Part shown: positions 38,301 to 53,300 of the stretch, one piece after another
Layout: the number at the start of each line of letters is the position of its first letter
Position numbering within the stretch: position 1 is the first letter of the stretch
Assembly (NCBI RefSeq): GCF_003945595.2
Contig: NW_024104378.1
Span: forward strand, 930,489-994,488
From: Pipra filicauda
Taxonomy: Eukaryota; Chordata; Aves; Passeriformes; Pipridae
Length of the DNA: 64,000 nucleotides
Direction of reading: 5' to 3'
Notes under the pieces: generated by a model
What the model saw: only the letters and a program-made list of their open reading frames with translations
What the model was told of the DNA's origin: nothing
Databases searched by the model: none
Position numbers and translations under genes: made by a program

Positions 38301-41300
38301 CAAAGAGGCATGGAATGCAGCTAGACTAAACTGCATTTCTTTCCTACAGGGTACTCCACTAGGGATGGTGACCTTAAAACACACTTCACCTTCTGTTGAA
38401 AATGGCTACAGGGTTTCATCTAGACGTTTAAAGCTGCTTTCTGGTTTCTTTCCCAAAATTATTCATGTCAGGGGTTGGAAGTATCCCATCATACACTTCT
38501 TAAATCTAGTTGAAGTATGAAAACATTTAGGTCGCTTCCTTGGTGCTTTGCTTTTAAAAATAGAAAGGGTGAAATTATAGGCAGTCTCTACCTGGAGTTT
38601 TTGAAATACTTCTCTGGCTACAAAATAAGCGAATTTTATTTGGGGACTGTTACAGCATTAGTGAAAATGTGTCTGGTTTACATTTTGGAACAATCAGAAT
38701 GCCCTCAGTATATATGCTTATTTATGATACTAGATTATATTCCTGAAGTGATACTTCAGTGATTATTTCCATGAAACACAGATCCTATCTGCAAGTAGTT
38801 TGCCTGTTGCTTTGGAGTTTCCCTCTGCAGAATTTGGTACAGTCACTGCCAAGGAGGGGGAAATTCCATCATAACAAAATAACATTCCATACTCATGGAA
38901 TTATTCCAGATGTTATTCCATACACTTTGTCCTGCCTTCTCTTCCCTTTTCTGTTATTATTTCCACTTGAAAGAAATTGCATGCAAAGAGATGAGGGTTT
39001 TTTTCCCATATCTGTGATGCTTTCATATGGGTACTGTGTGTATATTGCACAGATACTGCTGGTTGAAAAAAATCAAATCGAGGAGTAGGTATGAAATCCT
39101 GGTGGAATGTGCATGTGAGTAATGTATTGAAACATTTCACTTGCTGTAAGACAAGAAAATTATGGAGTTTCTAGAAAATACTGGTGGGAAGGTAGGAAGA
39201 AGTGACTGTGTAATTTTTTGTTTGAATCATTTCTTTGAACTGTACAAAATAATCATAGCTTTTTGCATACAGATAGGACAAATAATGTGTGCTATGAAAA
39301 CTCCTAAGGCAATAGATGGGAAATCTCAAGTGTTTCTGGAATCTGAAGAACTCACGTTGAGAATATTCTGACAACTTGATAACTAGCTGTAGTTGTCAAC
39401 AGTTTTAATTCCATAACAATGTTTTCTACCTGATGTTTAATGTGTGTGGCCAGTGATAACTGGTGCTCTAAGGTCCAGTTCTGTTGCCTTAATTTGGATA
39501 GAGTGAGAGAGACGGCAAGTATTCCCTCTCCCCCTCTCACGGTTATGTATTTATAATATATTACTACATTACTTAAAGGTATTCTGGGTTGGAAGTCTAA
39601 CGAAAAAAGAAAAACTGTCACGTAATATAAGCACACATATTCTGGATAGCTGTATATCTGTCTTGATTTTCTACATGCTGTGACCACAAATAGAAATAGA
39701 TGCATGCTGATTTCTCATCATTGGGATAGCAATGAAATTAATGTTCTTGAATTTAAAGGGACAAGTAGAAAAGATGCTAACAATTTCAGGGAGTGGTTAG
39801 GAGTAAAACCTGTGGATTTAAGTCTGTGAACAGTTCTATGCAGTGTAATAGTCACCATAATTTCTAACTTGGTAGGTTATGTTTCCAGTTTTGCAGTTAA
39901 CATGGCTAAAGACAGTGTAAGATATCTTACAATCAGACCCTTCTGCAAAACAAAATCTAAAATTTTAGTATTTTAATCCCTTATCAGTTTGTCCAGAATT
40001 CAGTAGCTCTGGAGAATTAAAATCCTATGTTTGGTGACAATGTTAATGTAGAATGTTACCAGATTATGTGGAATGTCAAAAATACATGACAATTCGTAAA
40101 ATCTGTGGAATAAAAATTGAAAAAAGATAATTTAATTTTTAATAGTGGCTTTTACTATATCTAATACAAAGGGGGGGTATGAGGTGTGTATTATTACATA
40201 AAATAAATCCACGACCTTTTCATTGTATTGCCCAAATTAACTAGATTCCTACATGACTTCTGAACATAGGTTATAGAAAAAGTTAGCTGCCTGTTTGGCA
40301 TTACAGATAGCTGAAAGAATGAAAGTTGTTATCTGTAAATTGTCATTTGCTTCTGTGAATGTCAGTGAAGACCTGAAAGTTTTAGTAACTGAGGTTTTAA
40401 ATTCAAAGGCCAAGATTGTGGTGATGAAATGTGCAGGTACTGTTCACATTTCACTTTCTTAGGATTTTAGGTCAGAAACTCCTAATTGTATCACCTTTTT
40501 TGTTAATCCATGGTGATGGTCAAAGCTGGTTCAGTTTTGTTGGGATAGGTATCTCAAATGTGGTTGGTTTGGTTTTTGGGTTTTTTTTGGTGGGCTTGTT
40601 TTTTGATTTTAACATTATTTTCTGCTGGGCTCTGGAGGTAATTTATGTGCCTGTTGTTGCAGAAGTAGCCTGAGTTTGGATGACTTACGGTAAGTCTAAC
40701 ACTCAATGTGTGTTAGTTACGCTGCATCTCTTGTGACTTCATCACACAGCCTTTATAACAGTAGTTAACTTTTATATGTAAAAAAACATGTGAATGTCTT
40801 CTTTAGACTAAAGTGCATTTCTCCTCACAAAAAGCTTTACTCCCCATGTCCTCTTCACAAGTGTTTAGAAATTGCTTAATTACTAATTTCACGAGTTTAC
40901 AATACATTAACATTGTTTGCTGTTAACAGTTCGTCCATTGTCGTTTGTTGTGAAATATATTTGAAGCTTTTTTTTTTTTGGCCTGTGACTGCTAACTGCC
41001 CCAAAATTTCCTTTACTCCATGTCATATTTCCAGATCCTGTTTGAGATTTTACCCACTTAAGTGCTTGTTTTATCTTGCACAGCTGTATTCGGGGTGATC
41101 GTTGTCTAACATCGCATGCATATATAACCATTTTATTATTATTATCAAGCACTCAAAAACAACAGTTCCCCAAATTAGTTCTCTCTGCAGCTTCTCTTGT
41201 AACTGTTACAGGTTTGATGACAATATATGCAATTTTTTATAATTGGCTGTAGGTAGGCTGTGACCACTTAATAATGCCTTAATAGCTGTTCAGTGGTTTG

Positions 41301-44300
41301 TTTTCTCATTATTTGTGCCTCTTCAAATACACGCTATCCAAGACTAGTATGAGTATCTTTCAACTTCATTTTTCAGGTTAGGAATCAAGGTAATTAGATG
41401 CTTTTATATTTTATGTTCCAGTTCAGTGTGTTGAGTTATAACTTGCTAGATTGTTGAGCAATAAGGAGTACTTGAGATGTAAATGCAGCTCATTGATTTT
41501 TCAAGTGTGGCAATATGTGCTCAGCATTTCTCCTCATTGGGTGTAGGGGTTTTAGTCAGCCAAAAAGAAATGGTACTCTGATTTCACATGCATATTAATA
41601 TCTAGCCCATCTGGTATATACAACTCGTCTGGTACTTTTTGACCCAGAGAGGCTCCCAACAGCATTCTTCATCTGTGTAGCCCTGGCTCATCACTTGCCA
41701 AGATCTGTTTGATGCACTGAATGAGGGAGGTATCCTGTGGGAAAATAGTTTGGCAACCATCCATGATTAAAGAATGCCATATGCTTAGTGGCAGTACTGC
41801 AATCTTTGGTCTGCATTTCCCAGTTATAGAGTGAACAATAATTTTAATTTTTTTAATGTTAGGTATGTGTGACTCCTGAAATGTTTAAAAAAAAAAAAGT
41901 ATTCCAATATTTTGTTGTCATCATATTCCAACATTCATCAGGAATGTTGGAACGTTTAGGCTCTCCACAGAGGACCCTGCCAAGAAAGCAAACTATAGAA
42001 TGACCATCTACTAATGCTGTTACGTGGATTAGCACCAGAGGGAGTGGGATACTCTTTCCAGCGAGTTTTGTATATATATATTTGTTGACAGTAGCAGAGT
42101 TGACAGGTCTTAAAAATTCTAATCTCTATTCTAAACTAGCTACCTGCTGTCCTCTTTGGTCCCTCATGTCTTGAGCCTGCCCCATCCTAGTCCCATCTCT
42201 TTCCTCCTACCTAGCATCAAGTTCTTTCTCCTATTTCTGCTTAGCCAGTGAATATATTAGATTTTCATCCTAATACCTGCTTTTGGTATATATTTTTTTT
42301 CTTACTCCGTTTCTTCAAAATGTCAGTCATCCTGCTGTCTGTCCATATCCAGCATCCACAGATTTTTTGCATGTTCATCTAATGTGGTTTGTGCTCTGTG
42401 TGCTTGCTCAAGGACTTTTACCAAACCACTCCTATGTTCTCTCCATATATGGAGAATTTCCGTGTACCCTCTTACTCACCAGTGTTTGTTCTGAGTTTAT
42501 CTCTTCCTGTGAAGGGAATCCCATCCTAGTTTGTTACTTTATACTTGTCCAGTTCAGTGATTGCTCTTTATTCACTTGGTGTAATCTTTGGGCTCAGCAC
42601 TGGGGCTGAAGTGTTGGTTTCCTAGCTGTCAGGGTGAGTCCTGACCCCATACAGCTCAGTACAGGCACAGGTGTATGCTGCCTTCAGATGGAGCATGATC
42701 AGTGTGGGAAAACTGCTTTGAGCCTGGAGTACTCCTATCAAATCACAGAGCTTGTGCAAATTAATGTTTTTGCTGAAGCTCTTGAGAATTGCACAGGTTT
42801 TCACAGGAATGATGAAAACTTCCTTTAAGAGTCAACACAGAGGTCTTCAATTGTTAACCTTCCAGAAAAACTAGTTTTGTCTGATTGAGATTTGTATTTT
42901 CTAACCCAGTGTTGAAGCACTTGAATAAGAGTCAAGTAGCAACATGAAACAGTTCAGTTCAGCACGGTAATGTGTAGTACAGGGTGTTTAAAAATTGAGT
43001 AAAATTGTTCAAGCATGGATTTAGACTACAAGCAGCCAAGCAACCTTATCTTTGCATAACAGAGATAAGTAAGATAGATGGTTCCAGTCTGCTTTGGAGC
43101 TCATGATAATATGAGATACAAAAAGCAAAAGATTTGGAAATTACGCAATTTTAGTCAAGTACACAGTCTGTGTAAAATTATAAACAGGAAGATCATTAGT
43201 AACACGCACGTATGTTTGGAGTCAGTGGTTGATCTTGTCTGCAGGGTTTTATAGGCAGTGAAGGTTTTTTTATCCGCTGATCACTACTGTTCTGTTTGTA
43301 CTACTGTTCAGTTTAAAGGAAAAAGAAACAAGATATTTTTTTGTCCTCCAAAGTACCAATTGTGTTTTTAATATCAGTCTATACATTTCTTCTGAATCTT
43401 TGATTCTGCAGTTCACTGCATCGATTTTTAACTTGCCTGTCAACTGCATATATTGAATCACCCTAAGTAACCACCAGCTGATTCCATATTCGACAGAAAC
43501 TTTTTTCTTTCCAGAATTACTAGTATTTCTACGCAAGAAGTAATCTTTAGTGTCAGGACTCGTGTAAGGCATAAGAATGCTACAAAATCTGTTCTCTCTG
43601 TAAGGAGTGTGCTTCCTACCCAAGTACCTTTCTTTTTCTGTACTTTCTTTGTTGCTTTTTGGATGCTTTGTCATAAGTGACAAGACTTTACAAAGTCTTC
43701 ATCTTTCAGTCAGACTGTCTCTTCAAGCCAGGATTCTTCAGTTGCATCTGTTTTCTCTCATGCTCAGTCTTGCTCCTTGAACATTCCTTTTGTCTGTCCT
43801 TACTGCTTAAAAATTGAGATCTATCTTGAATGATACCTGTTTGTAAAATTCCATTAAGAAAGTTCATCTAACTGCAGCATTTAAAGTACTTGGCAGGAGT
43901 GGATAAATATTTAAATATGAGTACATGGAAAAGGACAAAGTTAATGACCTTCTCGATGTGCATGCCTGTAGCAATACCACAGTTTCTGCTGTCAAAACAA
44001 AGTTGTTTTACCTAGCTAATTGTTTATTCTGTGTCCTGAATTCCTAGGATACTATTCCAAGAGTTTTCTTGTGGTTAAACATATGGAAATCCCATCTCTC
44101 TTAAAAGTGTAATCAAGAAATTTTACTGATTGATCAGAGAACAGAATTATAAATAAATAAATTTTAACCTAAGTGGAACTGTAAATATATTGTCTACTTG
44201 TTTATAGAGTTGTTTGTCTTATCTGCAAATGGTGTGCAATGGCCTACTGAGCAGCTGTGTAATAATATGCCTTGTGTTGTGAACTGTGGCTTATATGATT

Positions 44301-47300
44301 CTAGGACCACACAGAAGAGAGGAGAATCATTTGGAATCAGCAAAATAGGGAACAAAATAAAAGGTGTATTCAAGAGTTCTGCAATGGAAGGAGCTATGTT
44401 GCCGAACTATAACTTAAACGAAGGAGAAGATGACTTTGTGAGTAAAAGCGTCTTTGTTGATTTGGGGTGGTTTGGTTTTTTTCCTTTTTTATTTGAAAAT
44501 GTTAAGTTTCTACCATCCTCACTACAGAGTTTTCATGTTCTGGCTTCTGATTAAATTGCTTTGTATTCCCCATATTCATTCAAAGGCAAGGCCACATTCC
44601 CAGTTAGTGTACCTCTGAGCTTATTGCCTTAGTACATAGAATTATTAAAAGTAGCAGTCAGACATTTTTGTAGGAATTTTTGCATACGTGGCTCTTCTGA
44701 AGTTTGCTACAAGACCTTAAAACCATAAAGTAGTGGAGAAATTGCTGTCAAGTTCGTCTGTGCAGCTTTTTCTCTGAAGGACGGGAGCAGCAGTCCTTTC
44801 TCATTTGTCTTGAGTGTCTCCCTCAATGCTTTTCTTCCATGTAAACAGCCATGAGTAGAGCCAACGGTAGAATTTATTGCATGGGACATTGTTATCTGAA
44901 GCACAATTGGGGGACAAATGGAAAATTTTAAAAGGCAAGAGGAAGGAATTGGTCAGAAGCTGTAGGTAGCCACGTATTTTTTACAGAGTGTCTGTCAGTT
45001 CAATCTTTTGAGCTGTTCTAACAACCAAAACATTTAAGTGTTCGTCACCTTGATAAACTGCTAGCTTATTTCCCATGCTTATTAGCCTGAAGGTAAAAGT
45101 GTAGATGTGAGTTTGTATTATTCACCTGGTTCAGAATTGTTTTCAGAGGAAGGTGAGATCACTCAACAACTTAGAACTCTAGATAGATTTGGGTTTTTTT
45201 CTTCCAGCTGTCTCTCCTTTAGTACTCCCTCTTCCTGAAGTATCATCTATGGAACCTGATAGCACTGTAAAAATTTTCTGATCTCACTAAAAGTTGCTAA
45301 TTTCAAATTAATTTGCAGCGGATCTAAACCCAGAAATTATTCTACATGGGAACTCCGTTAATGAAATTATTTTTCTTTCTTTTATTACTTAGTGACACAT
45401 ACTTGAAACTTGATTTATGTTTCATTACCTTATAGAAGTTTTGGAGAGGTCGCTTGTACCAGTTAAAATAGAAAATCCGTGTGTTTAAAATGGAAATCTT
45501 TGTGTTTAAAATAGAGATCTTTGTGTTTGAATCTTTACAGATTGAAGAAGGCGTTATGGTGATGGAAGATGATTCTCCTGAGGAGGCTGTCACTACCCCA
45601 AACACACCCCGCAACCTTGCTGCATGGAAAATTAGCATCCCATATGTAGATTTTTTTGATGATCCCTCCCTGGAAAGAAAAGACAGAAAGGAGAGAATTC
45701 CTGTATTCTGCATTGATGTAGAGAGAAATGATAGAAGGGCAGGTATGCAATGTTGTGGAAAAACAGTGTCATTTAAAAGTGAACTCAAAATTATTATAGC
45801 ATGCTCTCCTCTGATAGCTCTTGCAGTGTGCTTTGCGTATATGTTCTGATTTTGAAATAATGGCTTGAAAGTTCTGAGGAAATGTGTTTGAGAAATAAAT
45901 GATCACATTTCGTTTTTGCAAGTTGAGAACTGATTCCTCAGCATGAATCAGTTCTATTTAGGCTCTTTGCCAGAGTTTGAGATGTTCTCTTTCCAAAAAT
46001 ATTTATCCTACAGTTCACATTAACAGGCACCTGGCTTATTTTTATTTCACCTACTCTGAACTTTGGAATAATGAGAAATAAATAACTTTTTATATAACCT
46101 TAAAATATAGTTCTTAGCAAATTAAAATGTTTTGCTTATTAGGAACTGTCCTGGCTTGCAGTTAATTTATCAGTATCTAGACAGAATATATCCATATGAA
46201 GTGAGGGAAAACAGCATCATCCAGAGGCTGTGTGGATTTGTGTTAGTGAGACTAATAATAAGCACAATAAGCAGAAAGTATTTAAGTGTTATTTAGTGAT
46301 ATCTTCCAGGATTAAGAATGATCAATGTTAAAGCTGATGATACAGAGGACTGTATTCAACAAGTACTATTTCTGTAAATAATTTGGTTAAAAGTTTGAAA
46401 ATAGAGCTAACATAGCATCCCACATAAATTTTGAAGTTATGGAGCACTTACTTGTTTAGATTTTAGGAATCCCCTAAATGATGTGATAGTTGCCTTGCTA
46501 GTACCATATCTGTCTACCATATCTATCTGTCTAGTTATGCATTTCAGTTTAACACTAAAAGTATCTTAAAGTTTGTTACTACAATATAGGGGACTAAGGT
46601 CACTGAGATTTTTCCTGTAATAATCCATCATACGGTTCCTTTTGCTAATTTTTCTCTCTGGTGGTATAAAACCTGGTTTTTAATTTTTTTTCCCCAGTTG
46701 GACACGAACCTGAACACTGGTCTGTCTACAGGAGGTACCTGGAATTTTATGTGCTTGAGTCGAAGCTTACAGAATTTCATGGTATGTTCTCCATCATCTG
46801 GAAAGCCGCTTTTCCCCTGCTGTGATTATCATTCCTTATGATTATCATGTGTTACAATGAAACCAATGTTTATTGCATTACAAGAATAGTTTATCTCTGT
46901 TAGGTACGTTTCCTGATGCTCAGCTTCCCTCAAAGCGAATCATTGGCCCCAAGAACTATGAGTTCTTAAAATCCAAGAGAGAGGAGTTTCAGGAATATCT
47001 GCAGGTATCAAAAAAACATTTGGACTAAAGAATATTCTGAAACTAACGATACAAAACTAGTAAAAGAATATCTGCTTCTTTTGTTTGTTTCCAAGAACTT
47101 CAGTTACAGAGTTTGCCCAAGGGTTCAGCTGGGCAAATAAAACTTGTTAAAGTGACTGAAAACAGAAATCTATTGCAAATGACGATATCTATGGCAATAT
47201 AATGCTCTTTGAATATATTTTTGCTATAGAGAAACTGATTTTTAGAGACTAAAGTACTTCTCTATTTCGTTCTGTCTCAAAGAAACTTCTACAACATCCA

Positions 47301-50300
47301 GAACTGAGTAACAGCCAGCTTTTAGCTGATTTCCTGTCCCCTAATGGAGGAGAGACTCAGTTTCTTGATAAAATGTTGCCCGATGTGAATCTTGGTATGT
47401 AATATACTACTTGTTTATGCTGACAAATAGTAATACTGTGGATGCTGTGATTGAGTTCTGTGATTCTCTGAATGATAGTAGTAATGAACAGATAATTCTT
47501 GTGGATGTGGAAAATAAGAACCCTGCTCCTTCACAGCCCCTAAAATTACAGCTCAGGAAGGAAGATATGCTGATACTTCTTTCTTGAAGAAAAAAGATCT
47601 TTTTGAAATTATGAAGAAAGGTGTTTGTGGTTGCTTTTGAATTTTTGTGTCAGAAAGCAAGATGATAAGATTTCTATTAATAAATTTCACCATTCAGGAA
47701 GATTTACGGTATTGTCACAAGTCAAATCTGCATGAGTCAGTCATTGTTTACAGATGGGACGGTATGAAGAATTTTAATATAAAACTGTCGCTGGATTTTA
47801 GTTCATTAAAATCTGTTTATTTTATTCTGAAAGCTACCATATTTGATATTTCTAGTCTTAGCTAGTGTTAAGATCTTTTTTAACATGAACTAGTTAATAG
47901 ATTTGAGGCAGTGGTGTGTGTGTGTGATATAGGCAGGTCAAATGGAAATTGAGAAGTTGCGAGATTTGTGATATCTAATGTAAGAGTTCATAATAAATGA
48001 AAAAAGTAGACTGCAGTGTGACTTTACAGCTTGGCTGCAGTGTAGCTGTCTCAGAGTAGTGGGCCTGAGCTGGTGAGGTCAACCTCATGTCTTGTACCAC
48101 TTATTGTTCTGGCACTGGTGTGGTACCAAAAGCCATATGGTACCAAAAGCCATGCCAAACTGTCACTGCATTTCTGCATCTCCTACTCCTGGTGTGAACC
48201 TGCTGGGGCTTAATGTGCTTTATGAGTTGTTGAATGAGATTTTGCTTTTCATCATCCAGTTGAAAGGTTTTGTTTTTGTTTCAGACCTCTCTTCTAGATC
48301 CAACCATACATTGTTTAAAAAAAACTTATGGTGTTTACTGTAATGCATTTCCTGCCTGACACTGTGCTTCACTTCCATAAACAGCACTATAACAAGTCTT
48401 GGCATTTCAGTAGGGCTTTTTATGAGGATGACAGTGTTTATTATTATCATCTGATCATTTTACATACTTTCCGATGTAAATTTCAAATTTAATGACATGT
48501 AGATAAAAAAGTATTACAGTAAATGTAATGTTTAAAATAAAACTAGTCCTGGACACTTTCATTTTTCAGTATTCCAAGTTACTGTGCCATATCCTGATAG
48601 CCTTATCAGGACAGAAGAGCTGATTTTTAAGGCCACAGCTGTAACCTGTCCAATTTATAAAATTTTACTCAGAAGGGTTTTTGAGGCTGGATCTCCTCAG
48701 AATCCCTCCAGATTAGCTGATCTTTTCATGGAAAGAGGAGAATCTTGGTTATCTTGATTTCTTCTGTGATGAACGTTTATGATTCTATGAAGAACTTAAG
48801 GACAGGGAATTTTACCTGTATCTGCTGTTGTAGTAGTACTGCTGTTATGCTGCTATTTTTATATATACCACATATATATAAAAAAATATATGCATGTATA
48901 TAAATATATATATGCATATATAGATATTTATGTTTAAGCCTCTAAAAAATTAAAAGGTAGACTTACAATACTTTATTGCAAGAGCTTTTTTTAAGTACTC
49001 AGATAATAGTCTGTATATTTTTAATATTTTAAGTATCTTTTCTTGAAGAATACTAAGCAGTAAGTTACAAGATGGTTATGCACAAGACTATTTTCTTAGC
49101 TTTTTGTGCCAAATAAAAAAAAAATCAGATTTTAAAAAATTATTGTGTTTTTAAGTAATGACTAGACAGTAAGTACTTAAAATGTAGCAGAGAAAAAGGT
49201 CTTTCAAATCAGACAGTGATAACAAAGTTTTTGTTTATTTCTAATTATAGGTAAAATCATAAAATCTGTTCCAGGAAAACTCATGAAAGAGGTGAGTAAT
49301 TCTTTCAGGTTGCCCACATAATAATAACTAAATAACTTCAGTAACTAATTTTACAAGATTACTAACTTACAGGCTATTCAACACTTTGTTTGAAAATGCT
49401 TTTGTTGTTTAGTTTTCATTTTCCTATAATTATTCAAGTGACAGGTCAGTCATATCTTTTTTTTTCAGAAAGGTCAGCATTTGGAGCCGTTCATCATGAA
49501 TTTTATCAACTCCTGTGAATCTCCCAAGCCTAAACCAAGTAGGCCTGAACTTACCATTTTGAGTCCCACTTCTGAAAATAATAAGAAGGTATAGTAAGTC
49601 ATGTTCCTTTCCCACTTCATAGGAGTGGGGAAGACTGACCATACCATGAAAATGGAAAGAATAAACAAAAAACCCTCTCATAAATATAAAAATTTACCTA
49701 TTTTGTGTTGCCATTTCATACAAGAGAGAAAATAGTAGCAGAGAGATCTTTTGTCATCTTCTGATGTATAAATACCTTTGTATGATTTTTGAGGGTTGTG
49801 GGCAAGTTTTGTAGTTTTGTTGTTGCTGTTGTTTTTTACATCTTGGTATATTTGGAGATGAGGAAACAAAGTAGAGAGCCTGTGAAGTACAGAGAGGAGA
49901 AGAAGGGGGGAAAGCAAAGGTGTAAAACAGGGAATGTTTTAGTGTCTTTAGGAAGCTTCCTTTTCAAAGTGAAGAGCTTGAGTGTTTGATGAAAATGTGA
50001 CTTGTCGAAGTGCTACAAGCCAAATTGTCAAGGTACCTGTTTATCTGCCTTCCAAGTGTTCATCCTTGTCTGACATTCCTAATAGGTTAACTGTATCACT
50101 TCGTGCATAGTTACTTTTTCTAACACTGGCACAGTGAAAGTTTAGCACTTACCAGTTTCAATCTTTTACTTGTCTGCAGGTAAAGATAGTTCCTTTCTTT
50201 GTTTTCCTGTATTTGTAGTTAGAACCTGGTAAAACGTAATGTAAAGATTTCTGCTAGCTTCAGGGACTTTAGAAAGATGCTAGTCTTCATATTTCTGTGT

Positions 50301-53300
50301 TGGACTGCATTAGAGTGATCATGTATTTGTGGAATTTAGAGAGGAATATTGTTTCTGGTCTCAGATTTCAAAGACCCAAACTCAGTGCTACAGAGCTGTT
50401 GTGGTTCAGGACAAAATATGGAATGTGCATACACTTCGCCATGTGAGAGGTTCTAAAGAAAAGCTCAGTAGTATGTGCTTTCCTGCTATCTCATTTGCTT
50501 GGGAAGAGGAGTTGAATTACATATGAGACTGGACTACACAGGTCCCAGTCTCTTTTTCCAAGTAACAAGGGATAGGAGGAGAGAAAATGGCCTCATGTTG
50601 TTCCGGGGAAGGTTTAGATTGGACATCAGGAAAAAATCTCATGCTGGAAAGGGTTGTCAAGGATTGGAAGAGGCTACCCAGGGAAGTGATGGAGTCACCA
50701 TCCCTAGGGGTATGTAAAAGATGTGTAGATGTGGCACATAGTTTAGTGTTGGGCTTGGCAGTGTTGGGTTAACGGTTGGGCTTAATGATCTTAGAGGTCT
50801 TTTTCAACCTAAATATTTCTATGACTAAGTGTCAGCTGGGACACTTCATTTTGCAAAGTGATAAGTGGGAAATGTATGATACTCTGAAGTCTAATGCTTA
50901 GCGTGAGAGGACAGGGGATAAAGATTGGGGTGGATTTTCTTTCCCTCTCTTCTCTACTGCAAAAACTAAGAGGCGCTAAATGAAGGTGGTAGGAGTTGTG
51001 TTCAAAACAAAAAGTGGTAGCTCTTGCAATGGTTAGTAAATTTGTGGAACTCTTTGCAAAAAGATTTTGTGAATACTTGAAGGTTAAACAACTATGCAGT
51101 GAGACAGGACAAATTCACAAAAAGGGAATGTATTCAGGGTGAATACCTATAGAGAGACTGAATCCAGCTCTTGAACTTTTTTTTTTAGTTGAAAACAATT
51201 GGAGACTGGAAGAATTTGGTGAAAAGTACTGTCTAGGATGATTGTTCCCAGGATCCATTTATGGTTCTTGGTAGTGATGGGCTGTTGAAAAAATGGACCT
51301 TTTGATCTCCTTCACTATGGACATTTTTATAGTGTTATGACACTTACAGAATTTACAGCCACAAAATGTTTATACTGATTAAGTTCAATAGCAGTTAAAT
51401 CTATTAATTTGTTTGGGTTTCATCTTCTGAACATGAAGGCTGAATTACTACAGCCAATATTTAGTGTTAGCTTACATGTGCATATACACAAAATTAGTAT
51501 CCTTCATTTCAAGTTCTTTCTCACCTTGGAAACTATTTCCAAGGTTAAGATATTTTGCTATTGCTCTCTATTCAGAGGGGTATAAATGTATCAGCAGTCT
51601 TAAAAATCGGATGTAGAGTTTTTGACTTGTGCTAGAAACAGGGTACATGCAGAAATAATTCAAATGTTCTTTATAAAACAACTGACAGCACACTACAGCA
51701 GAGGACGAACAATCAGATAATTTTTTATTGTGATCTGACAAGAACTGTAGAAGATAGCAGTTTTAATATGTTTAACATACTTAAATACCTGAGCTACCAG
51801 CTTTGCATTTTGAAGCATTGCTCAGTTAAAATGTAAACACATTCTTTGAAGCGTCAGCATGTTATTCTTGTAAAAGAACATGTGTACGGAAATTCAGGCT
51901 CTGAAATAAGGTTTTCCCAATGCTTTTCAACCATGATGATCCCAGGAAAGCAAAGAGCTGTCTGTACTTTAACTTTTCTTTTGGAATACTGAAGTTTCCT
52001 TAAGCAAAACATAGTGTCATTTTCAGAAATATCATTGTGGGAGAAACCTCTGTATCACTGCTGACCAAGTGGCCGTGTATGCAGTTCATTGGAGACACAA
52101 GTTTGTAGAGTCTGAGGCCAAGTCGTTGCTGGCAGTGCTGCTTAGCCTGTAGCAGATGCTCTTGTCACAGGATATGAGTTTCTTTGCACAGAGCAAAAAA
52201 GATGAGGCTAGCCCCAGCTCTCCATTCCTTCTCACCTTCTGTGGTCAGAGTGAGTTCGCTGTTTTTCTAAGCACCTTTATTCTAATTAGCTCTTTCATGA
52301 ATAATTGGTTCTGCATATGTTTTTTAATTTTTTTTTTCTTTCCCAGAAGAAATCTATTTTGTTTTGGGGAGCCATTTGCTGTAAATGGATAGAAACTTTC
52401 ACACTTCAGTGTATCTCCTGCAGAGCTGTGATTATTATTTAGTGATGGGCACTCAAGACACTTTGCCTTGGGGGAGGCTGCAAGACAGTTCTGTGATCAG
52501 ATGCTGAATATCTGTGCTCAAATTATAGTACTAATTTTAACCAGCAGAGGCGAGTATGCATGAGGTATTCATGTGCCGACTACTTTCTCATTAATTTGCC
52601 ATCTATCAGTTCAGCCAGGGTGCACACACTCACACAATTAATGGTAATTATTAGAGATCTAATAAACCAGGTTGTGCTGGGTTATGGTCTCTGCTGAGTT
52701 TTCCCATGCACATTTGAAATTCATCCCTCTTGCTGATTTGCTGGGGTGCTCGTGCCTTCTTTGGAAGATAGTTTTCTCTTTCTCAAGTCAGCCCACACGT
52801 GGGAAAAGATTTGTGCTGGGTGCCAGGACACTGGGCCATTTACACCTTGTCACTTCCTGGATTTGATTTTTAAGCAACACTGGTTTCATCTGCCAGACCA
52901 CTTTAGTTTGTATTGATGATGCTTTTTGGAAGTAAATCTCCTGATCACCTCTGCGTGTCACACTTCTTCTCATACTAGGAAGCTGTCTTAGAACTCATTA
53001 ACTGAATTTACTTCAGATGAAACTAAACTGGAAAATTCTGTCTAGGAATGCAGGCACCAAGGGTGTTCAGTTCAAAGGCCAGACCAGAGCTAGGCTGGAG
53101 TAGCACCCCTCTCTACTCCCCAGATATGTTTGGCATAGACTTTACCTGTTCAGTTCTGCAGTTCACTTCTGTTGGTAGAACATGACACCTTTGTGAAGAT
53201 GTGTGGCCTTCCAATTCCTGAAGGGAAAGCTGGAGAGAGGCTTTTACAAGAGCGTTTAGTGACAGGACAAGGGGAAATAGTTTCAAACTGAAAGACAGTA

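Larger units (their letters stand above)
47395..49250 (+). other. SNX14 intron 21
   Basis: 1.9 kb. Holds a 17-bp tandem duplication at 48.12 kb and an AT-rich low-complexity stretch at 48.86-48.93 kb. Confidence 0.85.

Noticed and set aside
43270..43683. 137-codon - strand open frame in intron 16
   Set aside because: No recognisable domain, no splice or promoter context; likely chance.
48756..48795. ATGATTCTATGA-like stretch suggesting a CR1 tail
   Set aside because: No upstream CR1 body can be followed, so the match is too short.
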